From NCBI GenBank assembly GCA_934101795.1, contig CAKORY010000004.1, forward strand, positions 21,246-85,245: 64,000 nucleotides of DNA, given 5' to 3'. Below are positions 41,434-49,601 of the stretch, one piece after another. Origin of the DNA: an uncultured Bacilli bacterium. Lineage in GTDB: Bacteria; Bacillota_I; Bacilli_A; RF39; UBA660. Within the stretch, counting starts at the first letter, position 1. Every line of letters begins with the position of its first letter. Under the pieces are notes generated by a model, which saw only the letters and a program-made list of their open reading frames with translations, did no database searches and had not been told where the DNA came from. Position numbers and translations under genes: made by a program.

Positions 41434-41530
41434 TTATTTTATTATTATTGGATCAGATTTAGTACCATTTCCAGATGCATAAGTTATGGAAGAGATTAAA
41501 TTGAAGCTTGTGTTTTTCCATACATACCGA
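41434..41530 (-). pseudogene. Frameshifted C-terminal tail of the 41496 prepilin
   Basis: Just past and overlapping the 3' end of the upstream prepilin, another minus-strand frame encodes YVWKNTSFNLISSITYASG followed by NGTKSDPIIIK and a stop at 41434. This is the same tail that ends the three lectin-like proteins (FNLKASITYESGSGTATDPIRVN in the 12.2-kb gene). It is out of frame with the prepilin, which instead stops after GKTQASI. It is the relic, or a sequence-error fragment, of a once longer protein. Confidence 0.7.
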
Positions 41531-42128
41531 CTGAAGCATAATATGTTTGACATCTTTTATCCATTCCTGGAGTGCACTTAATAATATCTCTTTCTTTATT
41601 TTTATTTTCTTCCGTTGTATCTTCAAGTTTATTTGCATATTCAATAACTAAATAGTAATCATACTTTGTATCACTTAAAGAATTAACATATTTTTGCATA
41701 TTATAACTTAAATTATTTATTGATGATTTACAATATTTTTCAGTGCCTTCATAACAGTTATCAAACATTTCACTTTTTACCAATATCATTTGATTTATTT
41801 TGAAACTTTTAACTATTTCTTCTAGAGAGTATATTCTGTTATCAGCTTTTTCTACTTCGTTAAATAATGCATCAAAACCTGTTCCTAAAGTAACTATATA
41901 TGTATCATTAAAATAATTTTTCTTTACGTTTTCTATGTCACTATATTCTTCTAGAAATTTTCTAACATAATTTGTATAATAAATATAAGCTGGATCATCA
42001 TAATATAATCTTACTTTTTCATCACTTATTATGGCATTGTAGGTACTATAAAGATATAAAAGTGATGCAGATAGTATTACTACAGTTATAATTGTTTCCA
42101 CAAAAGCAAACCCTTTTTTACTTCTCAT
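41496..42128 (-). CDS. Type IV prepilin-like protein, probably C-terminally frameshifted
   Basis: The 210-residue product begins RSKKGFAFVETIITVVILSASLLYLYSTY, a good class III signal (GF cleavage, Glu at +5). It is followed by a long alpha-helical stretch and a region with four Cys (CYEGTEKYC, CTPGMDKRC). The frame stops at GKTQASI, but the next bases encode the conserved lectin-type tail in another frame, so the ancestral protein was probably about 25-30 residues longer. It is the first gene of the cluster (then 40581 and 40002), with the ribosome site AAGGTAAGTG. Confidence 0.8.
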   Translation of the reverse strand: MRSKKGFAFVETIITVVILSASLLYLYSTYNAIISDEKVRLYYDDPAYIYYTNYVRKFLEEYSDIENVKKNYFNDTYIVTLGTGFDALFNEVEKADNRIYSLEEIVKSFKINQMILVKSEMFDNCYEGTEKYCKSSINNLSYNMQKYVNSLSDTKYDYYLVIEYANKLEDTTEENKNKERDIIKCTPGMDKRCQTYYASVGMYGKTQASI

Positions 42129-42170
42129 TTTATCACTTACCTTACTATATATAGTTTATCAAAACCTAAA

Positions 42171-42201
42171 CAAAAAATCAACCTATATAGATTGATTTTT
42201 G
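42171..42201 (-). terminator. Terminator of the 42.2-kb surface protein gene
   Basis: A 9-bp stem (AAAAATCAA/TTGATTTTT, arms 42173-42181 and 42192-42200) is followed on the minus strand by TTTTTTG. Confidence 0.82.
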
Positions 42202-42210
42202 TGTTAGCCA

Positions 42211-43881
42211 CTAGTTTATACGAATTGGTGAATTTTGAGTTCCATCGCCTTCGACATAAGTTACGGAAGGTAAAAGATTGAAGACTGGCCGAACAGCATA
42301 CGTATCAGAGTCAACATAGCAGTCGTTGTCGGTGATGTTGCCGGTGTAATTCACAAAATTCCCATGGTCATCCCAGTCCGCATTACGGGTAATTGTCCAT
42401 TCTACTAGCCCCATATACATCCAATTGACACTTGTGGCAGCTCTATAATCTTTTGATGCATCATCATTATAACTTTCTAATGTCCACTTATCTTGTGGTG
42501 TTGCATACATATAGTCACTTACATACATTAAGCCTATTTTTGCACTATATTCTGTTTCTGAAGAGTATTCACCAGATTCTGGTTTTACCACTTCATTTTG
42601 GTATGCATTTTTGGCTATTCCTCCAGCCAAATACTCCAAGTTCACCCCTCCAACCTTCCATGTTGTTTCTGCTATTTTAGCTGCCCAGTCATCTCCTATT
42701 TTTGTTATGAAGTTAGTATTTAAATTTGTTTTATTTAAATTTGATAAACTCCATATATTTTGACCAGACTTATTCCAATTATATGCTGCTATATTAGCTA
42801 AATTGTTTCCTTTATAATTGGTATTATCCCAATCATATGAAGGATCAGAAGTAACAGTTGTATATTTATCTCCATAATCTCCATCGGTACCTAATAATGC
42901 ACTTGTTGCATAATCTGATTTGATTAGTTTTACTTTACCTCCAAATACTCCGATTATTCTATATAGATTATCAGCTGGGCATGGCGTTGCATTACTTCCA
43001 AAACATACATAATTATTTACTTGATCACTTGCTCCAGCAAATCTGTACGAATTATCTTCAGCATCTAAAACAGTTCCAACAGGATATGTTTTTATTTCAT
43101 GTTCATGTGTTTCTTGATTAAAAAATTCAAATTTAAATTCAGAAGCACTTTTGATTGTACCATTGTGATGATAGATGCCATTTTCTCCTTGAGTACCTGT
43201 ATATAATGATTTTACATAATCCGTTAATAGGTTTATTTTTTCTTTTTGTATCATAACCTTTGCACTTAATCCACTTGATGCATTAGCTGTTTGATCTCCT
43301 TCATAGTTTACAAATGTAAGCTTTAGTGTATATTGTTCTTCTTTTGCATCTGTTGTTGCTGTTATTGTTTTCTTATTTGCTATAGTTATTAAACCATTTG
43401 TTGTTGTAACATCAAAACCTGATATACTTTTGTTTTCTCTATCTTGAACTACTTTATGAGTTAGTCCTGATATTTCTGTTACTTCATTTCCATCTGGTCC
43501 TGTAACTGTTAATATAAGTTCTGGTTTATCTTCACCTAATGTATATTTGAATGTATTGTTTTCAATATTAAAATATACATAATAGTTATCTGTTGCTTCA
43601 TTTGTCTTATTATTTGCAACTAATGTTGCTTTAGCAAATGTTTCTCCAGATAAACTTCCCTTTTCTTGACCAAATGATGATTGGTCTGCATATAAACTTA
43701 TAGCACTACCTGTTGTAAATGTAAGCATATCTGTTGTATATGTTGTAACCTTAACCTCCGTAGAACTTGATGCTCCCCCTTGTGCTTTAAAATATGCAAA
43801 TGTTGCACCAACTACTAAAGTAATTAATGTAACAACTGCAACTATACTAAGAATTAATGCTTGTTTTTTATTTTTTTCCAT
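42211..43881 (-). CDS. Secreted, membrane-anchored lectin-like surface protein (paralogue of 12.2-kb gene)
   Basis: I start at the ATG at 43881 (MEKNKKQALILSIVAVV), which has AAAGGACG upstream; the frame continues to 43986 through the promoter and a poly-T tract. The 556-residue protein has one N-terminal hydrophobic segment (ALILSIVAVVTLITLVVGATFAYF), a beta-rich region of about 180 residues, and the shared C-terminal domain (DYVKSLYTGTQGENGIYHHNG, SYRFAGASDQVNNYVCFGS, EWTITRNADWDDHG, YAVRPVFNLLPSVTY). It differs from its paralogue mostly in the first half and in the GC-rich last 200 bases. A role in adhesion or ligand binding is inferred. Confidence 0.83.
   Translation of the reverse strand: MEKNKKQALILSIVAVVTLITLVVGATFAYFKAQGGASSSTEVKVTTYTTDMLTFTTGSAISLYADQSSFGQEKGSLSGETFAKATLVANNKTNEATDNYYVYFNIENNTFKYTLGEDKPELILTVTGPDGNEVTEISGLTHKVVQDRENKSISGFDVTTTNGLITIANKKTITATTDAKEEQYTLKLTFVNYEGDQTANASSGLSAKVMIQKEKINLLTDYVKSLYTGTQGENGIYHHNGTIKSASEFKFEFFNQETHEHEIKTYPVGTVLDAEDNSYRFAGASDQVNNYVCFGSNATPCPADNLYRIIGVFGGKVKLIKSDYATSALLGTDGDYGDKYTTVTSDPSYDWDNTNYKGNNLANIAAYNWNKSGQNIWSLSNLNKTNLNTNFITKIGDDWAAKIAETTWKVGGVNLEYLAGGIAKNAYQNEVVKPESGEYSSETEYSAKIGLMYVSDYMYATPQDKWTLESYNDDASKDYRAATSVNWMYMGLVEWTITRNADWDDHGNFVNYTGNITDNDCYVDSDTYAVRPVFNLLPSVTYVEGDGTQNSPIRIN
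42241..42420 (-). other. GC-rich 3' cassette of the second surface protein gene
   Basis: 82 of 180 bases are G or C (46% by direct count) against an AT-rich background. The segment encodes the hypervariable EWTITRNADW...YAVRPVFNLLPS block and is rich in NNC codons (GAC, TAC, ACC, GGC, AAC) that are rare elsewhere in the gene. Confidence 0.7.
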
Positions 43882-43950
43882 ACATACCACGTCCTTTTTA
43901 ACTAACAAACTCACGCATAATATTCTTACGTTACTATATAAGTATACCTG

Positions 43951-43969
43951 AAAAAAAAAAAAAAAAAAA
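43951..43969. repeat. 19-base poly-A (poly-T on the coding strand) tract
   Basis: An uninterrupted run of 19 A lies 70-88 bases before the surface protein start. On the coding strand it is a T tract just upstream of GGTATACTTATATAG, the probable -10 region, so its length could change promoter strength. Confidence 0.92.
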
Positions 43970-44054
43970 GCATCACATTTACACATTTTATAAAATTGTA
44001 CACAAAAAAACCATTACAATATTTTTTTCATATAATAAATATAGGTGATTACTC

Positions 44055-44234
44055 ATGAAGTGTAATGGTCCTCGTAATGGTTTAACTATTATAATTTTAT
44101 TTATACTCGGAGTATTAATTTTTTATCAAGCACTAATTACTTTAATACTCCCCTTTAGATTTAATATTTTTATTTTACTTTTAGAAATATCTTTATTTTT
44201 CTTCTTCATCATGCGTATTATATGGCCTTATTAA
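44055..44234 (+). CDS. Small two-helix membrane protein
   Basis: A 59-residue open frame (MKCNGPRNGLTIIILFILG...) has a good AGGTGAT ribosome site 7 bases before the ATG and a TATAAT about 20 bases upstream. Two hydrophobic segments (residues 9-32 and 35-54) end with FFIMRIIWPY. It overlaps the convergent ysxE-like gene by 42 bases. A 9-bp inverted repeat (ACCATTACA 44010-44018, TGTAATGGT 44061-44069) flanks the promoter and start. No function is assigned; it may be a small membrane peptide or toxin-like protein. Confidence 0.5.
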   Translation: MKCNGPRNGLTIIILFILGVLIFYQALITLILPFRFNIFILLLEISLFFFFIMRIIWPY

Positions 44235-45080
44235 TTCTTCAGTTTTAAAAACATAATCAATTAAATTACTTACATTTTGACATCTTTCAAATTCATTATT
44301 ACTCTTTTTACTTTCTGGTGGCAGAGTTATTAAAATAAATAATAATTTCTTTTCATAATCAAGTAAAGGAAACTTATACATATATCTTGATAATATTTCA
44401 CTAAATTCTATATTATTCCATTCTTTTTTATAAAGTTTAGCTATATCTATAACAGGTGTATCTATTATATAATTATCCCAGCTTATAAGTTTATTGTCTC
44501 TTAAATGATTAAGTTCTAAATTATTATGTAAAGTTGCTACCCTGATTTTATTTTCATTTGTAACCAAAGAGTACCAATCATCTAATTCTTCTAAAGCATA
44601 CTTTAGTGATGCATCAAGTTTATAATAATTTCTTAAAAACAAATAATTTGATGGTGACTCATAATCTTCATTAAAACCAATTTCATATAAAGTATTATAA
44701 TAACTTGTTAAATAATTAATATTACTTTTAATATTTTCATATATAGTTTTAAATTTATCATTACTTACTTCCTTAAAATAGCTAGTTTTATTATGTAAAC
44801 TAGCTATTAATTCTATTAAATCTTCGCATTTTTGTTCTTTAGGTAGTTTTGTATCTTCAACATACTCAAAGACATTAACTTCATCTCTGGATGCATCAAT
44901 AATCTTAGGAAAGTTTATAAATCCACGATTAGTTAGATAATTATATAATTCATTTATATCTTTATTCTTAGGTTTTATTATAAAATCTCCACTGGTAGTT
45001 TCTAAAATAGTGGTTTTACCTTTAATTGTATATCTATATGGCTTATAAATAGCTTTTAGCATTTCTAAACTTTTATTCAT
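44193..45080 (-). CDS. Spore-coat-associated kinase-like protein (CotS/YsxE family)
   Basis: A 295-residue protein with the layout of the CotS/YsxE/YutH branch of the aminoglycoside-phosphotransferase/protein-kinase fold: an N-terminal lobe (YKPYRYTIKGKTTILETTSGDFIIKP, with Lys in the ATP-pocket strand), a linker with VFEYVED, and a catalytic loop ATLHNNLELNHL followed by SWDNYIIDTPVIDIA, in place of HGD...N and D. It directly follows a SpoVID-like gene with an 8-base overlap, the same pairing as spoVID-ysxE in B. subtilis, which supports the assignment more than sequence alone. Confidence 0.78.
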   Translation of the reverse strand: MNKSLEMLKAIYKPYRYTIKGKTTILETTSGDFIIKPKNKDINELYNYLTNRGFINFPKIIDASRDEVNVFEYVEDTKLPKEQKCEDLIELIASLHNKTSYFKEVSNDKFKTIYENIKSNINYLTSYYNTLYEIGFNEDYESPSNYLFLRNYYKLDASLKYALEELDDWYSLVTNENKIRVATLHNNLELNHLRDNKLISWDNYIIDTPVIDIAKLYKKEWNNIEFSEILSRYMYKFPLLDYEKKLLFILITLPPESKKSNNEFERCQNVSNLIDYVFKTEELIRPYNTHDEEEK

Positions 45081-45720
45081 TTATTTCAGGTATTATAATT
45101 TTATCCCCAAGAGTTAGTGTACTTAAATCATTATATTCACCAAGTATTGCATCTGAGGTATTATATTTTAAACATATACTTTCTATTGTATCAGTTTCTT
45201 TCATTTCATGGATATGATAAGTTACATATACATCATCACTATCATTAATATTATTTAAAATAGTATCTTTAGTTTCTTCAGTTATATCTCTTTCTTCTTT
45301 TACTTCTTCTTTAGGTTCTTCTACTTCTCTATCTATTTCATCAAGTAAATTGTCGAGTGTTGGTTCTTCTACTTGCTTAAATAAAGGTTCTTCTTCCTTT
45401 ACTTCATCGGCATTAATACTATATTCAATATTTACTCTGAGTGTATCATTATCAATAACTTCATAAGTAAAATCTTGTACTTCAAAATTAACACTATTTG
45501 TATCAATTTTATTTGTCATATTAACTGAAAATGGTAAAACATATTCAAAATGTTCTTTATTAACACTTACTTCATGTGTTTTATATTCCCCGGATATTGT
45601 AAAATTACCTAAAACCTCTGTTTCATTTGCTGTATAATCATGTTCAAGTGAAACACTTAAAATTTCTGCAATATTACTTTTAAATTTAACATCTTTTGTA
45701 AATGGTATAATACAATTCAT
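45073..45720 (-). CDS. SpoVID-like protein: SPOCS-type domain plus LysM
   Basis: A 215-residue protein. The N-terminal 110 residues (FTKDVKFKSNIAEILSVSLEHDYTANETEVLGNFTISGEY...) match the SPOCS/SpoVID-type beta domain. A Glu-rich linker follows (residues 115-155), then a C-terminal LysM domain (YHIHEMKETDTIESICLKYNTSDAILGEYNDLSTLTLGDKIIIP). In Bacillus, SpoVID is needed for spore coat encasement. The coupling to a ysxE-like gene is conserved. It is shorter than B. subtilis SpoVID (575 residues), mainly in the linker. Confidence 0.8.
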   Translation of the reverse strand: MNCIIPFTKDVKFKSNIAEILSVSLEHDYTANETEVLGNFTISGEYKTHEVSVNKEHFEYVLPFSVNMTNKIDTNSVNFEVQDFTYEVIDNDTLRVNIEYSINADEVKEEEPLFKQVEEPTLDNLLDEIDREVEEPKEEVKEERDITEETKDTILNNINDSDDVYVTYHIHEMKETDTIESICLKYNTSDAILGEYNDLSTLTLGDKIIIPEINE

Positions 45721-45754
45721 ATCATTTCCTCCCTTTATAAAAAGAATATGCTAA

Positions 45755-45795
45755 ATAAAAAAAGTTAGAACTAGATATGAAATCTTCTTTCTAAC
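45755..45795 (-). terminator. Terminator of the esterase-acyltransferase operon
   Basis: GTTAGAA/TTCTAAC stem (arms 45764-45770 and 45789-45795) is followed on the minus strand by TTTTTTTATTT. It overlaps the end of the zinc-ribbon gene. Confidence 0.7.
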
Positions 45796-46430
45796 TCTTC
45801 TTTTATTTGTTTTATATCAAATACAAATAAAAATACTAAAATAATTATACTTAATATAACAGAGATATAACTTGGCCAATATACATTTATTTTATTAAAC
45901 ATAATGAGTATACCTGGAGTTAAACCTATGATAGAATTAATCATAGCATAGAATACAAATTCTTTTTTAAGTTTGCTTTTAAATGGTAATATTATTAAAA
46001 TACTTATCATATATAATACACATAAAAAGGGTAAACAATAATTTATACTCCACATCTTAAATCCAGTTGATTTATCCCATAAATAAGATAAAAGTAAAAT
46101 AGTAATCATTTCTAAAAATAGCATTCTTATAAAGTTTTTTCTTCCCTTTATAGCTTCAATTAAAGTAATCCAAAAACTAACAATTGCTAAAATTACAAAA
46201 TAAGCCCAACTAATTTTATTACTTATTGAAAAATTTATAAAAAGACATATAAATATAGCTATTAAAGAACATGCAAATAATAATTTAATAAATAAATTGT
46301 GTTTTTTATAATCAAAATTAGGTATTGGAAAAACATCTATTCCTTCATTTTTTTCTAAAGGATTATGACAAAGAGGACATTTACTAACACTTGTATTAAT
46401 ATATACATTACATTTATGGCATTTAATCAT
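45771..46430 (-). CDS. Zinc-ribbon plus six-TM membrane protein (DUF6320-like)
   Basis: I start at the ATG at 46430 (MIKCHKCNVYINTSVSKCPLCHNPLEK), which has AAGGTGAAG upstream. The 219-residue protein has an N-terminal CxxC...CxxC zinc ribbon, then about six transmembrane helices, ending with a short basic tail. This combination next to an alcohol-acetyltransferase-like gene fits the DUF6320 family. Its function is unknown; it overlaps the acyltransferase gene by 8 bases and probably works with it at the membrane. Confidence 0.75.
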   Translation of the reverse strand: MIKCHKCNVYINTSVSKCPLCHNPLEKNEGIDVFPIPNFDYKKHNLFIKLLFACSLIAIFICLFINFSISNKISWAYFVILAIVSFWITLIEAIKGRKNFIRMLFLEMITILLLSYLWDKSTGFKMWSINYCLPFLCVLYMISILIILPFKSKLKKEFVFYAMINSIIGLTPGILIMFNKINVYWPSYISVILSIIILVFLFVFDIKQIKEELERRFHI

Positions 46431-47658
46431 CTTCTTCACCTTCCATGTTGGTATTAATGTAAACATCTATATTATTACTACTTAATGTTTTAAAAAAATA
46501 TCTTTCTATTTCACTAGTTGTAAATTTAGATGTAAAACTTAATACCATATTATCCTCATATGAACACATACACATTTGAATAGTTTCTGTACTTATAAAT
46601 ACATCAAAATAATCAATATATTTTTCATAAACTTTAGGCATTTTAACAATTCCAATGTTTGATAAAGTCATTGTTTGGTATTTACTTGCTATTTTATATG
46701 CTAGTTTTAAAACAAAATCCTTAAGTATTACTGGAACTAATCTAACTATAAATATATTCTCTAAATTAATGGTACTATTCATTTTAGCTTTTATATTGGT
46801 TTTATCTAATGCTTTAGTAAATTCTTCTTTAACAACTCTACTTATATTTTCAAATGAATTATCTTTTTCATTAAAACTTACATTTACTACACTAAAAAAG
46901 TTTCTTACTGTATATGATGGATAATAATTTCTTAAGTTTACTGGTACTGTAATAACAATTGGCTTTTTATTTCTTTTGCTTTTAGTTTCACTTATACTTT
47001 TTATAAGAATACTTGTTAAATATTCTGTTACAGTTAAATTTAATTTTTTGGCTTCTTCTTTCACTTTTTTAGTACTTACTATTCCTTCAATTATTTTAAG
47101 TTTATTTTCAACATATTTATCTTCTTTTATTTTATAAGCTTTTTTATTTGATATAGCTTTTTTAAAATTATTACTTTTATATTTTATAAAAGCATCTTCC
47201 TTTATTTCTTTACTGCTTCCTTCATTTATTATCTCAGCTGAATTTATATTATATACTAGGTTTAAATAATTTGCTGTTAGACTTTTTAAAAAAGTAAGGG
47301 TTCCTGTTCCATCTGTTAAGGCATGATTAACTTCTAGATTTATTTTTCTTTTATAATATGTTACTTCAAATAAATGATTACTAGAAAAATCAGAACATGG
47401 AGATTTAGTTTCTTCTTTTGCAGTAAAATTTTTATTTGTTTCTTCAAGATAATACCAAAATACACCTTTTTTTAAACTTGATTTAAATATAGGATACTCA
47501 TCTAATGTTTTTTGAAGTGCTATATTTAGTTTATTTTCATCTATATTTTCTTTTAGACAACAACTAAATCTAAATATCTTTGGATCATTTTTGCTTTTAG
47601 ATGGGGGAAATATTTTAGCAGCATTATCTAATCTATACCATTTACTCAAAAGTATCAC
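46423..47658 (-). CDS. Condensation/alcohol acetyltransferase-like acyltransferase
   Basis: A protein of about 411 residues of the chloramphenicol-acetyltransferase/condensation fold. The catalytic HxxxDG motif is NHALTDGTG, near residue 115, and the N-terminus KWYRLDNAAKIFPPSK is typical of the alcohol acetyltransferase-like group. Such enzymes move acyl groups to alcohols or lipids. The start is GTG at 47658 or, with a better-spaced AAGGAAG site, TTG at 47649. It overlaps the upstream esterase by 17 bases and the downstream zinc-ribbon protein by 8, so the three are a coupled operon. Confidence 0.8.
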   Translation of the reverse strand: MILLSKWYRLDNAAKIFPPSKSKNDPKIFRFSCCLKENIDENKLNIALQKTLDEYPIFKSSLKKGVFWYYLEETNKNFTAKEETKSPCSDFSSNHLFEVTYYKRKINLEVNHALTDGTGTLTFLKSLTANYLNLVYNINSAEIINEGSSKEIKEDAFIKYKSNNFKKAISNKKAYKIKEDKYVENKLKIIEGIVSTKKVKEEAKKLNLTVTEYLTSILIKSISETKSKRNKKPIVITVPVNLRNYYPSYTVRNFFSVVNVSFNEKDNSFENISRVVKEEFTKALDKTNIKAKMNSTINLENIFIVRLVPVILKDFVLKLAYKIASKYQTMTLSNIGIVKMPKVYEKYIDYFDVFISTETIQMCMCSYEDNMVLSFTSKFTTSEIERYFFKTLSSNNIDVYINTNMEGEEDD

Positions 47659-48475
47659 TTCCTTTTAAATATTCTATAGTTAAATCTCTATATTGATGAA
47701 AAATATTATTAGTTAGAAAAGCATGGGGAGCTCCTTGTAGGTCTAAGTGCCTTACGGGAACTAAAAATCTTTCTAATTTTTCTTTTAATGCTATTCCTTC
47801 ATCATGAAGTGGATCTAAAGTTCCTGTTATAATTGTTGTTTTAGGAAAGCCAAAAAGCCAATTGTTTTTAAGTAAGTTTACATAAGGATTCTTATAATCT
47901 TTATCATTTCTTAAATACATACTTAAATAATCACGAAGAGATTCTTTAGTTAAAAAAGTTTTACCACTATTTTTTAATACTGATTTATATTTAGTATTGC
48001 TTGTATAGTCTGTTTGTGCCGCAGGATATGCTAGTATTACTTCTTTAAATTTTAATTTTTTGTTTTTTATAGCAACTGCAAAAGCTAGATTAGCACCAGC
48101 TGAATCTCCCATTATTGATACATTTTTATAGTTTTCCATTATTTTTTCACATACTAAATCTATTTCATTTAAAGCTATTGGAAATTTGTTTTCGGGAGCT
48201 AAAGGATAATCAAGCGCTATAACACATGTATTTACTTCTTTTGATAACTTATAGCAAATATTAGAATGAGTATTTAAAGAACCTGATACCCAACCACCAC
48301 CATGTAAATAAATTAAAGTATTATTACTATTTTCATTAAATATTCTGACATCCATATTAAGTATTTTATCATCTCTATAATTTTTCTTAGATACTGTATT
48401 TATACTTGTTAATTCATCTATTTTACGATACAATTCTATATTATCTTTTATTGAAACTTTCAATTTTATCACCAT
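47642..48475 (-). CDS. Alpha/beta hydrolase, hormone-sensitive-lipase-like esterase
   Basis: A 277-residue esterase with the HSL-family oxyanion motif YLHGGGWVSGS, nucleophile elbow MGDSAGANLAF (Ser), the acid in GTLDPLHDEG and the His in GAPHAF. All catalytic residues are present. The 48475 ATG is the ORF limit; a TTG at 48463, just after GGTGATAAAA, could be the real start. It is the first gene of the esterase-acyltransferase-membrane protein operon, suggesting acyl-ester turnover. Confidence 0.85.
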   Translation of the reverse strand: MVIKLKVSIKDNIELYRKIDELTSINTVSKKNYRDDKILNMDVRIFNENSNNTLIYLHGGGWVSGSLNTHSNICYKLSKEVNTCVIALDYPLAPENKFPIALNEIDLVCEKIMENYKNVSIMGDSAGANLAFAVAIKNKKLKFKEVILAYPAAQTDYTSNTKYKSVLKNSGKTFLTKESLRDYLSMYLRNDKDYKNPYVNLLKNNWLFGFPKTTIITGTLDPLHDEGIALKEKLERFLVPVRHLDLQGAPHAFLTNNIFHQYRDLTIEYLKGSDTFE

Positions 48476-48498
48476 TTATATTTTATCACAAACAGAAA

Positions 48499-48525
48499 AA
48501 GAAAAATAGATATTAATCTATTTTT
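48499..48525 (-). terminator. Terminator of the SpoIVB-like gene
   Basis: A perfect 10-bp stem (AAAAATAGAT/ATCTATTTTT, arms 48502-48511 and 48516-48525, loop ATTA) is followed by TTCTTTTTC on the minus strand. It overlaps the stop codon. Confidence 0.8.
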
Positions 48526-49489
48526 CTCCCTCTTCAAGCATTGTAGTTATAAAAAGTCCATAACCAGACATGGGATTATCAATTATAACATGAGTTACAG
48601 CTCCGATAATTTTATTATTTTGAATAATTGGAGAACCGCTCATACCTTGAACAACTCCACCAGTTTTATCAAGTAATTCTTTGTCAGTTATTTTAAATGA
48701 TATATTTTTTATTTTAGCAGTTTCATCTATTTTATTTATTTCTATATCATAATATTTTACTTCTTCTTTATTTAAAACTGTTGCAATCTTTGCACTACCT
48801 ATTTTAACTTCTTCTTTAGTTGCTACTTCAAGCATTTCTTTATTTGGTATTGTAGATTCATATAATCCATATATTCCTACCCCAGTATTTTTCATGATAC
48901 TTCCATATTTGGTATTATAATAAAATTTGGCATTTTTACTTCCAGCATAACCAACTCTACTTTTATCAATGCCAGTTATATAGTTTCTAAATATTGTACC
49001 GGTTTTGATTTCTACGATATTACTCGTATTACTTTCTATTATTTCATGACCAAGAGCACCAAATATCTTTGTTTCTGGGTCAATATATGATAGTGTACCA
49101 GTACCTGTTATGCTATCTTTAACATATAAACCAGTTTTATAAATATCACCATCTTTTATAAGTTCTAGCTTACTTGTCTTTTCTTTACCATTTCTTTTTA
49201 AAGTAATAGTTACTTCCTCTTTATCTACATTTTGTTCAATTATTTTTGTGAGTTCACCTATTGTATTAACATATGTATCATTTATTTTAATAATATAATC
49301 ACCAGATTTTATCGTGGGATTTCCTTTGTTATATTTTCCATTTATTTGGTAAAAACCTATTACCATCACTCCATCACTATTTATTTCAATACCAAGTGTT
49401 TCACCACCAGGAATTATATAGTTTGAATATGCAAATACATTTATTGGTAATAATAACCAACTTATTAATATTATTTTTAATTTTTTCAT
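48518..49489 (-). CDS. SpoIVB-like S55 serine protease with PDZ domain
   Basis: The 323-residue protein has a signal/anchor sequence (LKIILISWLLLPINVFAYS), a PDZ domain (NGKYNKGNPTIKSGDYIIKINDTYVNTIGELTKII) and an S55 peptidase domain with the catalytic His in KIFGALGHEIIE and Ser in GGVVQGMSGSPIIQ. In Bacillus, SpoIVB is secreted by the forespore and triggers pro-sigma-K processing. I start at the ATG at 49489 with AGGTGG 7 bases before it; the in-frame GTG at 49498 is inside that site. It is not next to spo0A, its usual partner, in this window. Confidence 0.9.
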   Translation of the reverse strand: MKKLKIILISWLLLPINVFAYSNYIIPGGETLGIEINSDGVMVIGFYQINGKYNKGNPTIKSGDYIIKINDTYVNTIGELTKIIEQNVDKEEVTITLKRNGKEKTSKLELIKDGDIYKTGLYVKDSITGTGTLSYIDPETKIFGALGHEIIESNTSNIVEIKTGTIFRNYITGIDKSRVGYAGSKNAKFYYNTKYGSIMKNTGVGIYGLYESTIPNKEMLEVATKEEVKIGSAKIATVLNKEEVKYYDIEINKIDETAKIKNISFKITDKELLDKTGGVVQGMSGSPIIQNNKIIGAVTHVIIDNPMSGYGLFITTMLEEGEK

Positions 49490-49601
49490 GTATACCACCT
49501 ATCTATACTTATTATGGATATTTTTAGATAAATTAAAAAGCCAATTATTGACAAAGAACCACTATCATGATAAAGTATAGTACATATTTTGGAGGAATAA
49601 T

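Noticed and set aside
41459..41644. Separate 61-residue ORF on the minus strand
   Set aside because: It is a shifted frame of the 41496-42128 prepilin with no ribosome site and no sensible domain. Only the third-frame tail ending at 41434 has family similarity.
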